Part shown: piece by piece, positions 43,225 to 52,399 of the stretch
Numbering within the stretch: position 1 is the stretch's first letter
Layout: each line of letters begins with the position of its first letter
From: Hirschia sp964351655
Lineage (GTDB): Bacteria; Pseudomonadota; Alphaproteobacteria; Caulobacterales; Hyphomonadaceae
Direction: 5' to 3'
DNA: 64,000 nt
NCBI GenBank assembly: GCA_964351655.1
Contig: CAYGPD010000006.1
Coordinates: 1 to 64,000, forward strand
Translations under genes and position numbers: made by a program
Notes under the pieces: model-generated
Database searches by the model: none
What the model saw: the letters and a program-made list of their open reading frames with translations, nothing else
Told to the model about the DNA's origin: nothing

Positions 43225-45576
43225 CTAAACAGTATATTTGTGAGTAATCGGCCAACCATCAAACTGTTTTCCAGTTTTCGGGTTCGCGTCCCATGGCCAA
43301 TTTTCCAACACAAAATCATTCGTGTCATGGCGCACTTTTATTATGCCGTATCCTTCACTTTTAAGGTCACGGTCGGCAATAAATTTACCCCACGTTTCAT
43401 TGCCCGCTTCAAACTCAGCGTGTGTAATCTTGGGATTAGAGACGGCTAAAACACGCATTTTGTTACCAAATGTATCCACAAAATTGCCGGTATTGGCACC
43501 ACCTTTATATTGATTGTCTAATTTGCCGCCGCCTTCAAACCATCTCTGCCAAAATGCAGCCGTGGCAGGCCCAGCAAAGAATAATGCACCATCATCAAAA
43601 TCATTTACACCTTGATGTGCGACCATCCCTAAATGCTGATCACCCGCAATTACGAGCGCTTTGGCATCTGCCACGAGTTTCACAGCACGCGTCCGACCGT
43701 CAGGCGGAAATCCATTGGCATCATAATCAAGTAACGGCTCCCCTTTATCATCTGTCTGAGGGCTGCCCCATATGGAAGCAGTAATCACCACTTTAGGCAA
43801 ACCTACGTCCATATCTTTCCAAGCCTTGAGAAACGCTTCTTGGCGTGCTCCCAACAACTCGCCACGCGTATCTAGTGGATTGGTGACATAGTCAGGTGGA
43901 GACTTAAATTTTCGATCTTCAACAACAGCAAAGCTTGTCCCACCATAGACAAAACTTCCATACGTCACTGGAATATCATATTTTATCGGAGTTGGGTCAT
44001 AGGCATCGGGGTTGTGGCCATGCTGCATACGGTAAACCATACGCACAACGCTCTTATCCCACTTGAAGCCACCATCTTCTTCTTTTGGCATTTCCGAAGC
44101 ATCACCCGCATTGCCCCAAAGATTGCCTTGCAAAACATCATGATCATCCGCGACCATAATTGAAGGACGATTACGAACAGATTCCCTATAAGTCCAATAC
44201 CACAAATACCAACGATAAAGCGTATCTAACTTGGCATCTTTTGTGTGACTTCCCCTACGGACCGGATAGGTTTCGTAGTATTGGTCGCCACAAAAAACAT
44301 ACAGATCCGGCTCATGCCCATCGCAATTTTCTACGACCTGAGTGTGCGGAAAGAAAATATTCTCAGGCGTATATCTTCCGAGAGTTTTCTCTTGAGGAAT
44401 TTTTTTGGGAATCCCCTCCCTATCCAAAGCGCGCGCCGTTGGAATAATGCAAGAATAAAGCGCAATCTTCAGCTCTTTGGAATTTTGTGGATCAGCAACA
44501 ATCTCACCTTCAAACAAAGTCTGATCACTATCTGGCCAAACAATCCTGTATTTGTAGTTCTTTGTGTAATCCCAATCATCCACCCTATAGAGCGCAACAA
44601 ACCCATCTTCGATATCGCGTGTTTGTCCATTGCTCCAATTTGCGTCACCCTCTTTTTTATACTCAAGACGTGCACGCGGATATTTATCCAAATTGATTGG
44701 CATAAACTGAGCTGTCATCTTCATGACATTTCTATTCAGCGAATGCATGCACCCCATTAGAGGCTCAAGCCCACGCGATTGATCAACATCAATCTTGTCA
44801 CCACCCGTGCGCACATCTGCAAAGGACCAGCGACTACCCTGCGTGCCAACAGCACTAGAGGAGAGCAGCATCATGCCGCCAGTTAGCTGGTAGGACTCCA
44901 CCCCCGTACGTACAATAAAGCCTAATTCAGCATCCGTTTTTGCGTCATAGGCGATGAGTCGAACATCAAATAAACCACCCTCAACTGGATCTATATGACA
45001 ATCAAGCACGACCCCATTATCCCAGTTTACAGTAAGATCGCTTGCACCCGCATCATCAATAAACTCATATTTTTCATAGCTTAAGGTCTTTTCACTATCG
45101 CTAAAGTCTCGAAAACTTAGCTGTCCCTTATCATCGATAACGGCCATAAAGCCACCACCCTCGCCCGACACTCGATTGGCAAGTGCCGCCGCCCGATAAT
45201 CTAGCCGCCCCGCACCCACACCTAGCAAAAACCCTGAAAAGCCATCACCTTCTGCTATAGGCTGAACACGGGCAGAAATACGTCCCGGTGAAGATGAGCT
45301 ATTCAGCTCGCGTGTAAGTAGTGATACTGTTCTGATTTCAAAGTCTTTTTCATCATTCAGACATTCAATCCGACCATTATTATATCGCCAGTCTTGAAGT
45401 CGATTTCCCCAGTAATCAGCTCCCAAATATGTTCGGATTTCCGCGTCGCTCCCCCGAGAAACAGGAGATACATCTGTTAAACTTGGTCGAGAAGCAGCCA
45501 ACTTCCCTGCGCATGATCCTAAAAATGCACCGCCAAGACCAGCTGATGCTGCCTTAATAAATGTACGCCGCTTCAT
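43225..45576 (-). CDS. PhoD-like metallophosphatase, Tat-exported lipoprotein
   Basis: A 783-residue protein. The leader MKRRTFIKAASAG is a twin-arginine signal, and LGSCAG just after it is a lipobox. A non-catalytic N-terminal half of about 350 residues (laminin/concanavalin-like beta segments) is followed by a PhoD-like metallophosphatase domain with metal-site segments FCGDQYYET, VADDHDVLQGN and VIAGDQHLGMV. PhoD enzymes are calcium/iron phosphodiesterases or phosphomonoesterases. The long N-terminal extension is unusual and could bind carbohydrate, placing phosphatase action at algal material. An ATTGTTAACAAT operator 80 bases upstream puts it in the agar regulon. The natural substrate is unknown. 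Confidence 0.88.
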   Translation of the reverse strand: MKRRTFIKAASAGLGGAFLGSCAGKLAASRPSLTDVSPVSRGSDAEIRTYLGADYWGNRLQDWRYNNGRIECLNDEKDFEIRTVSLLTRELNSSSSPGRISARVQPIAEGDGFSGFLLGVGAGRLDYRAAALANRVSGEGGGFMAVIDDKGQLSFRDFSDSEKTLSYEKYEFIDDAGASDLTVNWDNGVVLDCHIDPVEGGLFDVRLIAYDAKTDAELGFIVRTGVESYQLTGGMMLLSSSAVGTQGSRWSFADVRTGGDKIDVDQSRGLEPLMGCMHSLNRNVMKMTAQFMPINLDKYPRARLEYKKEGDANWSNGQTRDIEDGFVALYRVDDWDYTKNYKYRIVWPDSDQTLFEGEIVADPQNSKELKIALYSCIIPTARALDREGIPKKIPQEKTLGRYTPENIFFPHTQVVENCDGHEPDLYVFCGDQYYETYPVRRGSHTKDAKLDTLYRWYLWYWTYRESVRNRPSIMVADDHDVLQGNLWGNAGDASEMPKEEDGGFKWDKSVVRMVYRMQHGHNPDAYDPTPIKYDIPVTYGSFVYGGTSFAVVEDRKFKSPPDYVTNPLDTRGELLGARQEAFLKAWKDMDVGLPKVVITASIWGSPQTDDKGEPLLDYDANGFPPDGRTRAVKLVADAKALVIAGDQHLGMVAHQGVNDFDDGALFFAGPATAAFWQRWFEGGGKLDNQYKGGANTGNFVDTFGNKMRVLAVSNPKITHAEFEAGNETWGKFIADRDLKSEGYGIIKVRHDTNDFVLENWPWDANPKTGKQFDGWPITHKYTV

Positions 45577-45892
45577 ATCCTCTACCCTTTTCTTCGTTAT
45601 TCATTTTGAGGGAATCAGATGCAATTCAACAATGCGCACCACCTCAATATTGCCTATTGTTAACAATATGACAGGGATGTGCAATGGTTTGTTGTGTCCG
45701 CAATGCGAAACTATCAATATTTGTTATGTTAATTGCCGAAAACAAAGAAATAATAGTATTAAAACGTCAATCAGACTTGTCGTTCAACCTCTGCGTTACT
45801 ACCATTAAGATGACAACAATATACAAATTGGCTATCCGCGGAATGCGTATTTCTAACCTTAGATGAACTACATAATATAAGGAGCTCATAAA
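45577..45892. other. Divergent intergenic region between PhoD-like gene and GntR regulator
   Basis: This 316-base region holds the operator at 45656-45667. It should contain the promoters of both divergent genes. The GntR ribosome site (GGAGC) lies just before 45893. Short open frames here lack ribosome sites and were not called. Confidence 0.5.
45656..45667. promoter_or_regulatory. ATTGTTAACAAT operator (shared palindrome)
   Basis: A fully symmetrical copy of the shared palindrome, 80 bases ahead of the PhoD-like gene and 225 bases ahead of the GntR/FCD gene. It could mediate control of the phosphatase and possibly autoregulation of the proposed regulator. Confidence 0.75.
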
Positions 45893-46501
45893 ATGCTCAA
45901 AACGAAACAGGTTATACCAATTCGTGAACAGATCGCTAACCAAATCCGCACCGATGTTATCGCTGGTGAAATGGAGCCCGGTCAAAGACTACGAGAAGAA
46001 TCACTAGCTGAACGCTTTGGTGTTTCACGTGGACCTATCCGTGATGTTTTGCTTCAACTCACAAAAGAAGGCCTGCTCGTTTCAAAGCGCAATTGCGGTG
46101 TAACCGTCAATGAGATGCTTTCTCCAAATACGCAAAATTTGATGATTACATTGCGCAAAAATATTGAGACATTTGCCTTTCAAATGCTGGAAGGTAAACT
46201 GGATGAAGATGATTTTGAACAGCTAGAATCCCTACTTGATGCTATGCAACGTGCTCTTACAACTGAGCACTTTACAGAAGCAGCCGAAATCGACTTGGAA
46301 TTCCACAGATATTTACTTGATAAAGCCGGCGGAGATGAACTTGTGAATCTCTGGACACCAATGGTGCTTCGCATGCGGATGAACTATCAGCGCGTATGTT
46401 CACCCGAGCAAAGCATGCAAGAACACCTTGATATTCTGCAAGCTTTAAAAGACGGGGATTTCAAGAAAGCGATCAAGCTCCTGGAAACACACATTAAATA
46501 A
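45893..46501 (+). CDS. GntR-family regulator with FCD domain, candidate master regulator
   Basis: A 202-residue FadR-subfamily GntR protein. The N-terminal winged helix (about residues 8-70) includes IREQIANQIRTDVIAGEMEPGQRL and LAERFGVSRGPIRDVLLQL. The FCD ligand domain has a likely metal site from the Asp and His in IDLEFHRYLL, the His in QEHLDILQAL and the His in LLETHI. FCD regulators commonly bind TNGTNNACNA-type palindromes and respond to sugar acids. This matches the ATTGTNNACAAT family seen twelve times here, and no other regulator in the window fits as well. It stands between the agar operons, convergent with the AHG operon. Assigning it to the palindrome is inference. Confidence 0.9.
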   Translation: MLKTKQVIPIREQIANQIRTDVIAGEMEPGQRLREESLAERFGVSRGPIRDVLLQLTKEGLLVSKRNCGVTVNEMLSPNTQNLMITLRKNIETFAFQMLEGKLDEDDFEQLESLLDAMQRALTTEHFTEAAEIDLEFHRYLLDKAGGDELVNLWTPMVLRMRMNYQRVCSPEQSMQEHLDILQALKDGDFKKAIKLLETHIK

Positions 46502-46524
46502 TATTCTAAGCACCCAAAAAAATT

Positions 46525-46556
46525 AGGCTGTGAACAAGTTTAAATGCTCACAGCCT
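46525..46556 (-). terminator. Terminator of the AHG operon
   Basis: A 9-bp stem (AGGCTGTGA / TCACAGCCT) lies between the GntR gene and the convergent aldehyde dehydrogenase. On the minus strand it is followed by AATTTTTTT, so it mainly ends the AHG operon. Confidence 0.85.
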
Positions 46557-46577
46557 CAGTTCACGGACATTTCAGGG

Positions 46578-48023
46578 TTAAACTTCTTTCAAATAAACCG
46601 TTTTCTTTTCAAGATATTGCTCAAGACCATACTTACCGTCTTCACCGCCCATACCTGATTGCTTCCAACCATTGTGGAAACCTTGGTGCTGCTCTCCCAT
46701 TGGACGGTTGATGTATAATTCACCCGCTTCCATGTCATTGATGAATTTCTGAACATTCACATGCGACGCTGAGAAAAAGTAAGCGGCAAGCCCGTAAATA
46801 CTATCACTCGCCATAGCGATCGCTTCATCCAAAGTTTTGAAGGTTACGACCGGCAGCACCGGACCGAATGTTTCTTCTTCTACGGCAATATTTTTATGCT
46901 CTGTTTCAAGAACAGTTGGCTCATACCAGAAACCACCTTCATATCCTTCAACATTAGCGCGTTTACCGCCGGCAAGTATTTTACCGCCTTGCTTCACACT
47001 TTCCTGTACGATGTGATCGATATTCTCGATCTCTTTCGCATTCACCTTCGGACTAAGCGTTGTGGTTGGATCCAAAGGATCACCAATCTTCAACGCGGCA
47101 ACCTTTGGTAAGAATAGTTCAAGGAATTTGTCCTTAATATCTTCGTGCAGATACACACGCTCCGCGCACGTACACACTTGACCACAGTTTGTGAAACGCG
47201 CGCCCACCAAAATATCGGCGGCTTGCTCAAGGTCAGCATCATCCATCACAACAAATGGAGCTTTACCACCAAGCTCAAGCATAACTGGGATCATATATTT
47301 CCCCGCAGCTTGGTAGATTTGCTTACCTGCGTAAGTTGATCCCGTCATTGTAATCATCGCTGTGTGTTCACTCTCACACAGATAAGATCCAATTTTAGAA
47401 CCCGATCCATTGATAATGTTCAACACACCTGCAGGCACGCCAGCCTCATTAGCAATTTCACCCAATTCAAGCGACGACAAAGGTGTCTCTTGCGTTGGTT
47501 TAAGCACCATCGTGTTCCCGGTAATCAGCGCTGGGCCAATTTTGCGTCCCGCAAGCGCCATAGGGAAATTCCACGCCGTAATCGCAACGACGACACCGCG
47601 CGGCACTTTGTGAATGTAGATTTTCTCATCTGGATTATCCGATGGCAAAATATCACCTGAAATCGTCAACGCGTTGTCACAAGCGTATTCGATAAAGCTA
47701 GCTGTCGCATCTACATCAATGTAGGCCAGCTCAAGCACCTTGCCCTGCTCCAGCGTAACCATTCTTGCTAACTTATCCCTGTGCGCGCGGATGCCAGCAG
47801 CGAATTTACGCATAATCTCTTGGCGTTGACGTGCTGTCATCTTCGCCCAAGCCGGCTGAGCTGCTTTTGCTGCAAGCAAAGCCTTCTCGGCCTCTTCGAC
47901 TGGTGAAGCTGGGATAGAGCCCAACACCTTACCAGTTGCAGGATTGAGAACTTCAATGATCTCATGCGTAGGCGCAGCGATATATTCGCCGTTTATAAAA
48001 TTGAGATTATTCTTAAATTCCAC
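46578..48023 (-). CDS. Aldehyde dehydrogenase, probable 3,6-anhydro-L-galactose dehydrogenase
   Basis: A 481-residue NAD(P)-dependent aldehyde dehydrogenase of the lactaldehyde-dehydrogenase-like group, from which known AHG dehydrogenases of agar degraders come. Catalytic Cys in NCGQVC, general base in LELGGKAP, coenzyme segments AWNFPMALAGRKIGPAL and TGSTYAGKQI. It should oxidise 3,6-anhydro-L-galactose to 3,6-anhydro-L-galactonate, the committed step of AHG use. Support comes from the operon: KduD, a Zn-dehydrogenase and an enolase-superfamily cycloisomerase follow the same path. The start is GTG with GGGGAG seven bases upstream. It is the last gene of the operon. Confidence 0.85.
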   Translation of the reverse strand: MEFKNNLNFINGEYIAAPTHEIIEVLNPATGKVLGSIPASPVEEAEKALLAAKAAQPAWAKMTARQRQEIMRKFAAGIRAHRDKLARMVTLEQGKVLELAYIDVDATASFIEYACDNALTISGDILPSDNPDEKIYIHKVPRGVVVAITAWNFPMALAGRKIGPALITGNTMVLKPTQETPLSSLELGEIANEAGVPAGVLNIINGSGSKIGSYLCESEHTAMITMTGSTYAGKQIYQAAGKYMIPVMLELGGKAPFVVMDDADLEQAADILVGARFTNCGQVCTCAERVYLHEDIKDKFLELFLPKVAALKIGDPLDPTTTLSPKVNAKEIENIDHIVQESVKQGGKILAGGKRANVEGYEGGFWYEPTVLETEHKNIAVEEETFGPVLPVVTFKTLDEAIAMASDSIYGLAAYFFSASHVNVQKFINDMEAGELYINRPMGEQHQGFHNGWKQSGMGGEDGKYGLEQYLEKKTVYLKEV

Positions 48024-48026
48024 GGG

Positions 48027-48803
48027 TTATCTCCCCATCCATCCGCCATCAACAAGCAATGTCGCGCCATTTACATAGGCAGCAGCATCCGATGCTAAGA
48101 ACACAATCGGTCCCTTAAAGTCGTCTGGTGTTCCCCAGCGACCTTGTGGAATACGGCTCAGAATTGCTGCTGAACGCTCGGCATCATCTTGCAAAGCTTG
48201 TGTGTTATCAGTTGCAATATACCCCGGAGCAATCGCGTTTACGTTTACGCCTTTAGAGGACCACTCATTTGAAAGTGCCATCACCAATTGCTGTACACCG
48301 CCCTTACTTGCCGCATACCCTGGCACAGTGATCCCGCCCTGATAGGACAAGAGAGACGCTGTAAAGATAATTTTACCAGCTCCCGCCTCAACCATGCGTC
48401 CACCAATTTCACGGCTTAGAATGAATTGAGCATTCAAGTTCACTTCAATAACTTTATCCCAAAGATCATCGCCATGAACTGCCGCGGGTGCACGCAATAT
48501 TGTACCAGCATTATTGACCAACACATCAATCTTCGCATGGTCAGCTTTCACCTTCTCGATGAATGCATAAAGGCTTTTGCGATCTGAAAAATCACATTGA
48601 TAGCTATAAAATTTACGCCCAAGAGCAGTGACGGCCTTTTCAACGGCGGAGTCTTTTGCTTCCAAGCTCGCTGATACACCGATGATATCTGCGCCTGCTT
48701 CAGCCAATGCGACTGCCATGCCCATACCGATACCGCGCTTACAGCCTGTTACGAGTGCAACTTTGCCAGCAAGCGAAAAGGAAGAAAGAACGTTACTTGT
48801 CAT
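48027..48803 (-). CDS. kduD: KduD-like SDR (2,5-diketo-3-deoxygluconate / KDG 5-dehydrogenase)
   Basis: A 258-residue SDR with long similarity to KduD: FSLAGKVALVTGCKRGIGMGMA, SLLSYQGGITVPGYAASKGGV, NVNAIAPGYIATDNTQAL and an ending in VDGGWMGR. Active-site YAASK is present. KduD interconverts 2,5-diketo-3-deoxygluconate and 2-keto-3-deoxygluconate (KDG). In the L-AHG pathway this is the step after oxidation of 2-keto-3-deoxy-L-galactonate at C5, which the neighbouring Zn-dehydrogenase could perform. I use the ATG at 48803; it lies one base beyond the stop of that gene, so translation is coupled. A longer start at 48815 would overlap it. Confidence 0.88.
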   Translation of the reverse strand: MTSNVLSSFSLAGKVALVTGCKRGIGMGMAVALAEAGADIIGVSASLEAKDSAVEKAVTALGRKFYSYQCDFSDRKSLYAFIEKVKADHAKIDVLVNNAGTILRAPAAVHGDDLWDKVIEVNLNAQFILSREIGGRMVEAGAGKIIFTASLLSYQGGITVPGYAASKGGVQQLVMALSNEWSSKGVNVNAIAPGYIATDNTQALQDDAERSAAILSRIPQGRWGTPDDFKGPIVFLASDAAAYVNGATLLVDGGWMGR

Positions 48804-48804
48804 T

Positions 48805-49830
48805 TTAGGCACCACACTTCACTACTGTCTTCATTCCCACGGGGCTTGTCGCCAAAGTGTGGAACGCTTCATCAATACTTGTCAGGTCAAATTCGCTGGT
48901 AATAAATTTGTCGATATCAACCTTACCAGATGAGACAAGCTCAATCGCTTTCTCAAAATCAGCCGCTTCATAAACGCGCGCACCTACCAATTCGAGCTCA
49001 CGCCAGAAGAATTTAAACAAATTCACTTTTGGCGGCGCAGTCGCTGGGTAAATCGCCACAATACAGATACGCCCGCGAACAGCCGCGATCTCGGTCATGA
49101 CATCAACAGCCGGTTGCACACCCGACACTTCAAACACAACATCCGCACCTTTTGTTCCGGTCCATGCGTTCACATAAGCGACCAAATCTTGGTTTAGCGG
49201 ATCAACAGCTTTAATGCCGTTTGCTTCTGCAAATGCACGACGATCAGCATTGATCTCCGAAATAACAACATCCGCACCCTCAGCCTTCGCAACGGCTGCA
49301 ACAAGCTGACCAATCGGACCACCGCCCAATACAACAACATGCTCGCCCGCTTTCACACGCGCCATTGAAATATCGTGACATGCCACAGCTAGAGGCTCGA
49401 TCAACGCACCTTGTCTCAAATCAATACTATCAGGCAATTTGTGGATTGTACGCGCTTTAACAGTCCATGAACTTTGGAACGCCCCTACACTATCCACACC
49501 CATGAATTTCAAATTGTGACAAATATGGCTGTGACCTGCATCACACGCTGGACAATCCCCGCAATAATCAAGTGGCCGCACAACAACACGATCGCCAACC
49601 TTTACGTCAGTGACACCTTCACCAACTTCGCGAACAATACCAGATGCTTCATGTCCTGTTGTTTCTTTATGTGCGACGCGTTTGTCCATCGCGCCATGAT
49701 AGATGTGCATGTCGGTTCCACAGATACCAACATAGCCTACATCTAAACGGACCTCACCTGCTTTAGGTGCTACAGGCACGGAGTCAGCGATACCAAACTT
49801 TGAGTCACCCAAATATTGTGCAGCGATCAT
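48805..49830 (-). CDS. Zn-dependent alcohol dehydrogenase, probable 2-keto-3-deoxy-L-galactonate 5-dehydrogenase
   Basis: A 341-residue medium-chain dehydrogenase. Catalytic zinc ligands are Cys37 (GICGTD) and His60-Glu61 (GHEASG). The structural zinc cysteines are Cys90, 93, 96 and 104, and the coenzyme motif is VLGGGPIGQLVA. It resembles the threonine/idonate/L-galactonate dehydrogenase branch. Between KduD and the AHG-acid cycloisomerase, the fitting role is oxidation of 2-keto-3-deoxy-L-galactonate at C5 to 2,5-diketo-3-deoxygluconate. The ATG at 49830 is preferred because AAAGG stands 10 bases away; a TTG three codons earlier has too little spacing. Confidence 0.85.
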   Translation of the reverse strand: MIAAQYLGDSKFGIADSVPVAPKAGEVRLDVGYVGICGTDMHIYHGAMDKRVAHKETTGHEASGIVREVGEGVTDVKVGDRVVVRPLDYCGDCPACDAGHSHICHNLKFMGVDSVGAFQSSWTVKARTIHKLPDSIDLRQGALIEPLAVACHDISMARVKAGEHVVVLGGGPIGQLVAAVAKAEGADVVISEINADRRAFAEANGIKAVDPLNQDLVAYVNAWTGTKGADVVFEVSGVQPAVDVMTEIAAVRGRICIVAIYPATAPPKVNLFKFFWRELELVGARVYEAADFEKAIELVSSGKVDIDKFITSEFDLTSIDEAFHTLATSPVGMKTVVKCGA

Positions 49831-49846
49831 TTTTTTCAAACCTTTA

Positions 49847-50989
49847 CTATGTCTGCGAAATCATATGCGGCCCAATTAGAGCCTCATCAAATACAACACC
49901 TGTGCCGACATGGTTGGGCGCAAAGGCAAGGCCATCACGTACTTCCAGCGGACTTATTGTATATTTATCAATGGGGAAGGAATGCACTTCTAACATTCCC
50001 GCATGCGGTTGTGCAGCCAACAACGACACATGCAATTCATGCATCCCGTGACTACAAATCTTCAGGCCAGCTTTCGCTGCCAAATCAGATACTTTTAGAA
50101 ACCCTGTAATGCCCCCGATATTGGAACAATCAGGCTGCAAATAAGCTAATCCCGCATACTTAATGGCGCGCTCAAACTCTTCCACAATGTGCAAGTTTTC
50201 ACCCATTGCGAGCGGCAGGCCAGTTGCGTCTGCAATGACAGCATAATCTTCAAATTCATCCGGTGAAATCGGCTCTTCAAACCAGCCAATATCAAATTCT
50301 TTTACCGCTTTACCAAACTCAATCGCGCGCTCAACAGTGTATGACCAATTTGCGTCCACCATAAGCTTGTTGCTAGCACCGAGCACATCGCGGATCTCGC
50401 TTACACGGCGCACATCTTCAGCGATGTTAGCCCGTCCAACTTTCGTTTTGACCGCTGTATGCCCAATCGCAACATGCTTTTTAACAAGCTCTTGTAGCTG
50501 CTCACCTTCAAGATGCAGATCAATGAAACCGGCATAGCATGCCGTTTGGTTTGATGGTGCGTTCAAGACTTTCCAAAGCGGCGCATCCAAGGTTTTACAT
50601 TTGATATCCCACAAAGCGATATCAATTGCAGAGATCGCAAAACTCAGAAGACCACCGCGTCCCACATAATGCAGATCTTTCTGCATTCCAGCCCACACGC
50701 TTTCGATATCCGCGCCGTTTTTACCCAAAATGCGCGGAGTCAGATCATCTTTAATTAGCGAATAAATACCGCGACCACCAGAACCGCCAGTATAAGTATA
50801 CCCCACACCTTCGACACCATTGCTTCCGGTAATCCGGCAAACAATTAACTCAAAAAATGTGTGCGTACCATGGCTCGCATCCACGAGAGGTTCCGCGAGA
50901 GGAATGTGATAATATTCAGTCTTCACGGACTTAATCGCAAAGGCGTCAATTGGGGCAACCACACCTGTAATCAAACTATCAGAACTCAC
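49847..50989 (-). CDS. Enolase-superfamily enzyme, probable 3,6-anhydro-L-galactonate cycloisomerase
   Basis: A 380-residue member of the mandelate racemase/muconate lactonizing group. Catalytic and metal residues can be read: KxK at Lys181/Lys183 (KTKVG), Asp212 (VDANW), Glu in FEEP (238-239), Glu264 (GENLH) and a His in CSHGMHE. AHG-acid cycloisomerases, which open the anhydro ring to give 2-keto-3-deoxy-L-galactonate, belong to this group. First-gene position in an operon with the AHG dehydrogenase, Zn-dehydrogenase and KduD supports that. A galactarate/talarate-dehydratase-like role is the main alternative. The start is GTG with AGAGGTG upstream; the operator at 51143-51154 lies 154 bases upstream. 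Confidence 0.82.
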   Translation of the reverse strand: MSSDSLITGVVAPIDAFAIKSVKTEYYHIPLAEPLVDASHGTHTFFELIVCRITGSNGVEGVGYTYTGGSGGRGIYSLIKDDLTPRILGKNGADIESVWAGMQKDLHYVGRGGLLSFAISAIDIALWDIKCKTLDAPLWKVLNAPSNQTACYAGFIDLHLEGEQLQELVKKHVAIGHTAVKTKVGRANIAEDVRRVSEIRDVLGASNKLMVDANWSYTVERAIEFGKAVKEFDIGWFEEPISPDEFEDYAVIADATGLPLAMGENLHIVEEFERAIKYAGLAYLQPDCSNIGGITGFLKVSDLAAKAGLKICSHGMHELHVSLLAAQPHAGMLEVHSFPIDKYTISPLEVRDGLAFAPNHVGTGVVFDEALIGPHMISQT

Positions 50990-51142
50990 AACGACACCTC
51001 TTCCGTTTCCAAAGCATGCACACTCAGCACGTAACCGCTTTGTATCACCTAAATTTTGGAAACAGTGAAAACTTCCCTATGCGGCCCCCCCTCTCCTCTA
51101 TCTTTTTATTGACTTCAGGAGATAACAGTTTTGCCGCTGTTA

Positions 51143-51154
51143 TTTTGTATACAA
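51143..51154. promoter_or_regulatory. TTTGTATACAAT operator (one outer mismatch)
   Basis: The core TTGTATACAA is perfect. It lies in the 247-base gap ahead of the AHG operon and after the galactonate dehydratase gene. It implies a separate promoter for the AHG operon. Confidence 0.7.
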
Positions 51155-51236
51155 TATACAAACAACATTGGTGATGTAAAGTGCTAGTCTTCAATTTGAC
51201 AACAAATATCAGCCTTCATTTACTTACCTTTTGTGC

Positions 51237-52388
51237 TTACCAATTTGTGAAGCTACCATCAGGCTTGTAACGTCTTGGAATCTCCCAGAATTTGAACGTC
51301 TGATCCTTTATAAGATCCTCGCGCACATCCACACCAAGACCCGGCTTATCGCTCACCTCATAATAGCCAGCCTTTTCGATCGGACGATTGATAAACAAAC
51401 GATCATGATCAGATTTATCAGCGCTGTAAGGTGCAATTTCTGTCCAAGACAGGTTAGGGATCGCCGCACACATATGGTTTGTCGCAGCTGAACAAATTGG
51501 CCCCAACGGATCATGCGGCATCACATCAATATAATGCGCCTCAGCAATCGCAGCCACTTTCATAGCCTCAGTAAGACCACCCACATTACACACATCAATA
51601 CGTGCAAAATTGGTCAAATCATTTTCAAGATATGGCAGAAAGTCCCACTTACTCGCCCACTCTTCCCCAATCGCGAAGGGAATATTAGTCATAGACCGCA
51701 ACGCCCTGTATGCACCTGGCGTTTGCTGACGAATAGGTTCTTCTAGAAAATCAATCGTGCCTTCTGGCATTTTTTGACAGAAGGCAGCCGCCTCTGCCAC
51801 GGACATGCGGTGATGCATATCAATACCGATAACAATTTCATGTCCCACTTCAGCGCGAAGTTGGGGTAAAATCTCAGTCGTTTGTGCAATCGCTTTGCGC
51901 ACATCCCATTGCGCACTATCGCCCGCGCCGCCATCACCCACAGTGGCCCGCACGACAGTCCACCCCTTACTCACAAGATCTTTCACATCTTTGATCAAAT
52001 CTTGCGTGTGATCAGCAGTTGACGTTGCAAAACAAGGTATTTTGTGACGTTGCGCACCGCCGAGCAATTCATGCACGGGTACATCAAAACGCTTACCCGC
52101 AATATCCCACAGCGCGATATCAATTGCGGAAATAGCACCCGATAACACGCGCCCACCTTCGAAATATTGGCCGCGATACATTTCCTGCCATAGTGCACCG
52201 ATATGACGAGAATCCTTACCGATTAGAAAATCGCGAAAATGCTCTACAGCTCCCGCAACAGCCAATTCTCGCCCAGAAACACCAGATTCACCCCACCCAT
52301 AAAGGCCATCTTCTGTTTCAACTTTTACAAGGCATAGATTCCTGTGGCCCACCCAAACAGGATACGCGATAACATTTGAGATTTTCAT
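51237..52388 (-). CDS. dgoD: D-galactonate dehydratase (enolase superfamily)
   Basis: A 383-residue enzyme collinear with DgoD: KVETEDGLYGWGES, SAIDIALWDIAGKRFDVPV, Asp190 and His192 in GIDMHHRM, Glu216 in LEEP, Glu242 in GEEW, VMPHDPLGPI with a catalytic His, and the tail KPGLGVDV. It dehydrates D-galactonate to 2-keto-3-deoxy-D-galactonate, the second step of the De Ley-Doudoroff route for D-galactose. It is the third gene of an operon behind a sugar porter and an SDR. The KxK-type region reads VRATVG rather than KxK, as in the DgoD/mannonate dehydratase branch. Substrate is inferred from family and context. Confidence 0.85.
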   Translation of the reverse strand: MKISNVIAYPVWVGHRNLCLVKVETEDGLYGWGESGVSGRELAVAGAVEHFRDFLIGKDSRHIGALWQEMYRGQYFEGGRVLSGAISAIDIALWDIAGKRFDVPVHELLGGAQRHKIPCFATSTADHTQDLIKDVKDLVSKGWTVVRATVGDGGAGDSAQWDVRKAIAQTTEILPQLRAEVGHEIVIGIDMHHRMSVAEAAAFCQKMPEGTIDFLEEPIRQQTPGAYRALRSMTNIPFAIGEEWASKWDFLPYLENDLTNFARIDVCNVGGLTEAMKVAAIAEAHYIDVMPHDPLGPICSAATNHMCAAIPNLSWTEIAPYSADKSDHDRLFINRPIEKAGYYEVSDKPGLGVDVREDLIKDQTFKFWEIPRRYKPDGSFTNW

Positions 52389-52399
52389 GACACTTCACC

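Noticed and set aside
44245..44760. 171-codon open frame opposite the PhoD-like gene
   Set aside because: It is antisense to a gene with clear domains; the translation shows no fold, signal or ribosome site.
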